Under the pieces are notes generated by a model. That model ran no database searches. It was not told the origin of the DNA and saw only the letters and a program-made list of their open reading frames with translations. From Flavobacterium cheniae (GTDB lineage: Bacteria; Bacteroidota; Bacteroidia; Flavobacteriales; Flavobacteriaceae), in assembly GCF_004363695.1 (NCBI RefSeq), contig NZ_SNZC01000002.1:62001-126000 (forward strand): DNA of 64,000 nt, in the 5' to 3' direction. A program made the translations under genes and the position numbers. Positions 62,955-64,000 of the stretch are shown here, in pieces. Within the stretch, counting starts at the first letter, position 1. Each line of letters opens with the position of its first letter.

Positions 62955-63461
62955 TTAATAGACTATTTTTTGTTGCGCATCACTATTAGTAAACAAAAAG
63001 CTATTTTTGTTACTATTAATATTTACATGAACAATATTTTGTTGTTCGCTGTAAACATCGGTTAGTAATGAATTAAAGATTTCGAAGGTATTTATTTTTT
63101 TTGAAATGGCAATTTTAGTGTAAAAAATTAACACATCACCTTCTACTTCTCGAGCTAAAAATTCAAGGTTTTGTGCTTTTTTATTGATGGAAATCTTTAC
63201 GTTTTCCTTTAAGTAATCTTTGATTAAGGTTTCTGCTTCGGGCAACTCTTTCTTAGAAGTCAAATATACTTTCTTCTTGTATTTTTTTTCCAAAGCTTTT
63301 TCTAAATCGTCGATAAAAATTCTATGCGTAATTTCTATCCTTTTTTTACTTGGCACATAATCGATTTGGGTTACTGAAACATAAAATTTATGCCAAGCAA
63401 AAGAGCTTAACAGCACAACGATAATGATTGGAAAGACAAATCGTAACAGGTTCTTCTTCAT
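62955..63461 (-). CDS. DUF6702-family protein
   Basis: 168 aa. Seen: N-terminal membrane or signal segment (FVFPIIIVVLLSSFAWHKFY, 8-27), then HKFYVSVTQIDYVPSKKRIE (24-43) and THRIFIDDLEKALEKKYKKK, the hallmark of this uncharacterised Bacteroidota family, which I know as a regular neighbour of the M1 peptidase. Periplasmic. Cotranscribed with the M1 gene (16 bp). Function unknown. Confidence 0.82.
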   Translation of the reverse strand: MKKNLLRFVFPIIIVVLLSSFAWHKFYVSVTQIDYVPSKKRIEITHRIFIDDLEKALEKKYKKKVYLTSKKELPEAETLIKDYLKENVKISINKKAQNLEFLAREVEGDVLIFYTKIAISKKINTFEIFNSLLTDVYSEQQNIVHVNINSNKNSFLFTNSDAQQKIVY

Positions 63462-63477
63462 TGGGTAAAAATAGTAA

Positions 63478-64000
63478 TTATTCCTTTTGCTTTTCTAATT
63501 TATATGCTTTTGCTTTATCGGTTAAATACTGAATAAGCTGTAATTCATATTCAGATTTTAAAAACAATGATAAATCTTTGGCAGGCATTTCAGCATATTG
63601 CAAAAACAATGGAATATCTTCATGCTTTATTTTTAAAGTTTCTACGAAAAAATTATGTGAAAAACGCTCAAATATATGGTCAGAAAAAGATTTAGACTGA
63701 ATATCTCGCTGTCTTCGTTCTTCAAAAACTTGTTCTGAATACTTTTTAGGATTTCTATCTTTTACAAATAAACTTACTAATCCAGCTCCAATGGCAAGAA
63801 AATTAAAATTTGAACCATTTGGCGCAAAATGACTTGGCATTGCCGTATTTACAGGTGTTCCTAACCGAACATCATCTTCATAATACATGACTTTTTTAGC
63901 ATCAATTTTTGCAAAACCATCTCCATAAACTTGAATTCGTTTTATGTCTTCTTCTATTATTCCAGTAAGTGTATAGGGAGTAATTTCTACTTCATTTAAC
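63478..64000 (-). CDS. Hypothetical protein, 5' end outside window
   Basis: The frame stays open to the window end, so the ATG at 63888 is internal and the true start is beyond 64000; 173 residues are visible. No family recognised. Seen: a beta-rich visible N-part (GIIEEDIKRIQVYGDGFAKI, 14-33, then DDVRLGTPVN), a hydrophobic stretch GSNFNFLAIGAGLVSLFV, and a charged helical C-terminus (QLIQYLTDKAKAYKLEKQKE). Probably the first or middle gene of the operon with DUF6702 (16 bp gap) and the M1 peptidase. Confidence 0.7.
   Translation of the reverse strand, partial: LNEVEITPYTLTGIIEEDIKRIQVYGDGFAKIDAKKVMYYEDDVRLGTPVNTAMPSHFAPNGSNFNFLAIGAGLVSLFVKDRNPKKYSEQVFEERRQRDIQSKSFSDHIFERFSHNFFVETLKIKHEDIPLFLQYAEMPAKDLSLFLKSEYELQLIQYLTDKAKAYKLEKQKE

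Noticed and set aside
63478..63888. Complete 136-aa gene at the window end
   Set aside because: The frame is open without a stop from 63888 to the window edge, with sensible coding sequence; it is a fragment of a longer gene.

Overview
The window is chromosomal DNA of a Bacteroidota bacterium, almost certainly a Flavobacterium-like member of the Flavobacteriaceae. Evidence: AT-rich DNA, gliding genes gldB and gldC, exosortase XrtF, a short RpoD lacking region 1.1, many TAnnTTTG minus-7 promoter boxes, an almost complete absence of Shine-Dalgarno sites, TonB-receptor proteins with carboxypeptidase-regulatory N-termini, and a dcw cluster without murF. Nearly all of it is core genome. I see no prophage, insertion sequence, plasmid gene or CRISPR array.

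Layout. 1-4916 (+): sigma-54 activator (5' end outside the window), lptE, a TPR protein, secG, then groES-groEL behind a sigma-54-like element. 5124-7505: a large secreted MG2/plug protein. 7550-14299 (-): a dissolved inorganic carbon operon, dabA-dabB-SulP-DUF2490. 14376-17984 (-): small secreted proteins, a heavy-metal-associated domain protein and a TonB-dependent receptor, probably for metal handling. 18031-21240 (-): a beta-CASP nuclease paired with an ATP-cone/PD-(D/E)XK protein, then exosortase XrtF and its partner. 21305-27668 (+): a GAF methionine sulfoxide reductase-like protein, a cation/proton antiporter, rpsO, pnp, rpoD and rpe. 27710-29702 (-): CBS protein, M90 peptidase, tRNA-Arg(TCG), YqeY-like protein.

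29838-45653 (-) is the division and cell wall cluster. In transcription order it reads mraZ, rsmH, ftsL, ftsI, murE, mraY, murD, ftsW, murG, murC, ftsQ, ftsA, ftsZ. It is driven from a promoter carrying three GTGGTA boxes at exact 10-bp spacing, which are probable MraZ operators. 45989-50341 holds a hydrolase, engB, gldC/gldB, nadE and an orphan LuxR-type regulator. 50338-56484 (-) holds dnaG with all four zinc ligands replaced, an ECF sigma/anti-sigma/outer-membrane-protein operon, and a polyprenyl diphosphate synthase. 56601-64000 holds a regulatory-domain protein, rlmN, an O-methyltransferase, a PAP2 phosphatase, tatA, an M1 peptidase, a DUF6702 protein and a hypothetical gene that runs off the window end.

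The most interesting signals are: (1) the ATP-cone/PD-(D/E)XK protein coupled to a beta-CASP nuclease; (2) an ECF-sigma operon whose outer-membrane protein joins a jelly-roll domain, otherwise known to me from transcription regulators, to a beta-barrel, with a 7-bp tandem repeat inside the anti-sigma gene; (3) the MraZ-type boxes; (4) rpoD with an ECF-type promoter and a strong Shine-Dalgarno site in a lineage that hardly uses them; (5) the DAB carbon pump in an apparent heterotroph; and (6) a shared C-terminal PLYxLYC motif on two small secreted proteins. All family calls come from reading the sequence; no database search was run.
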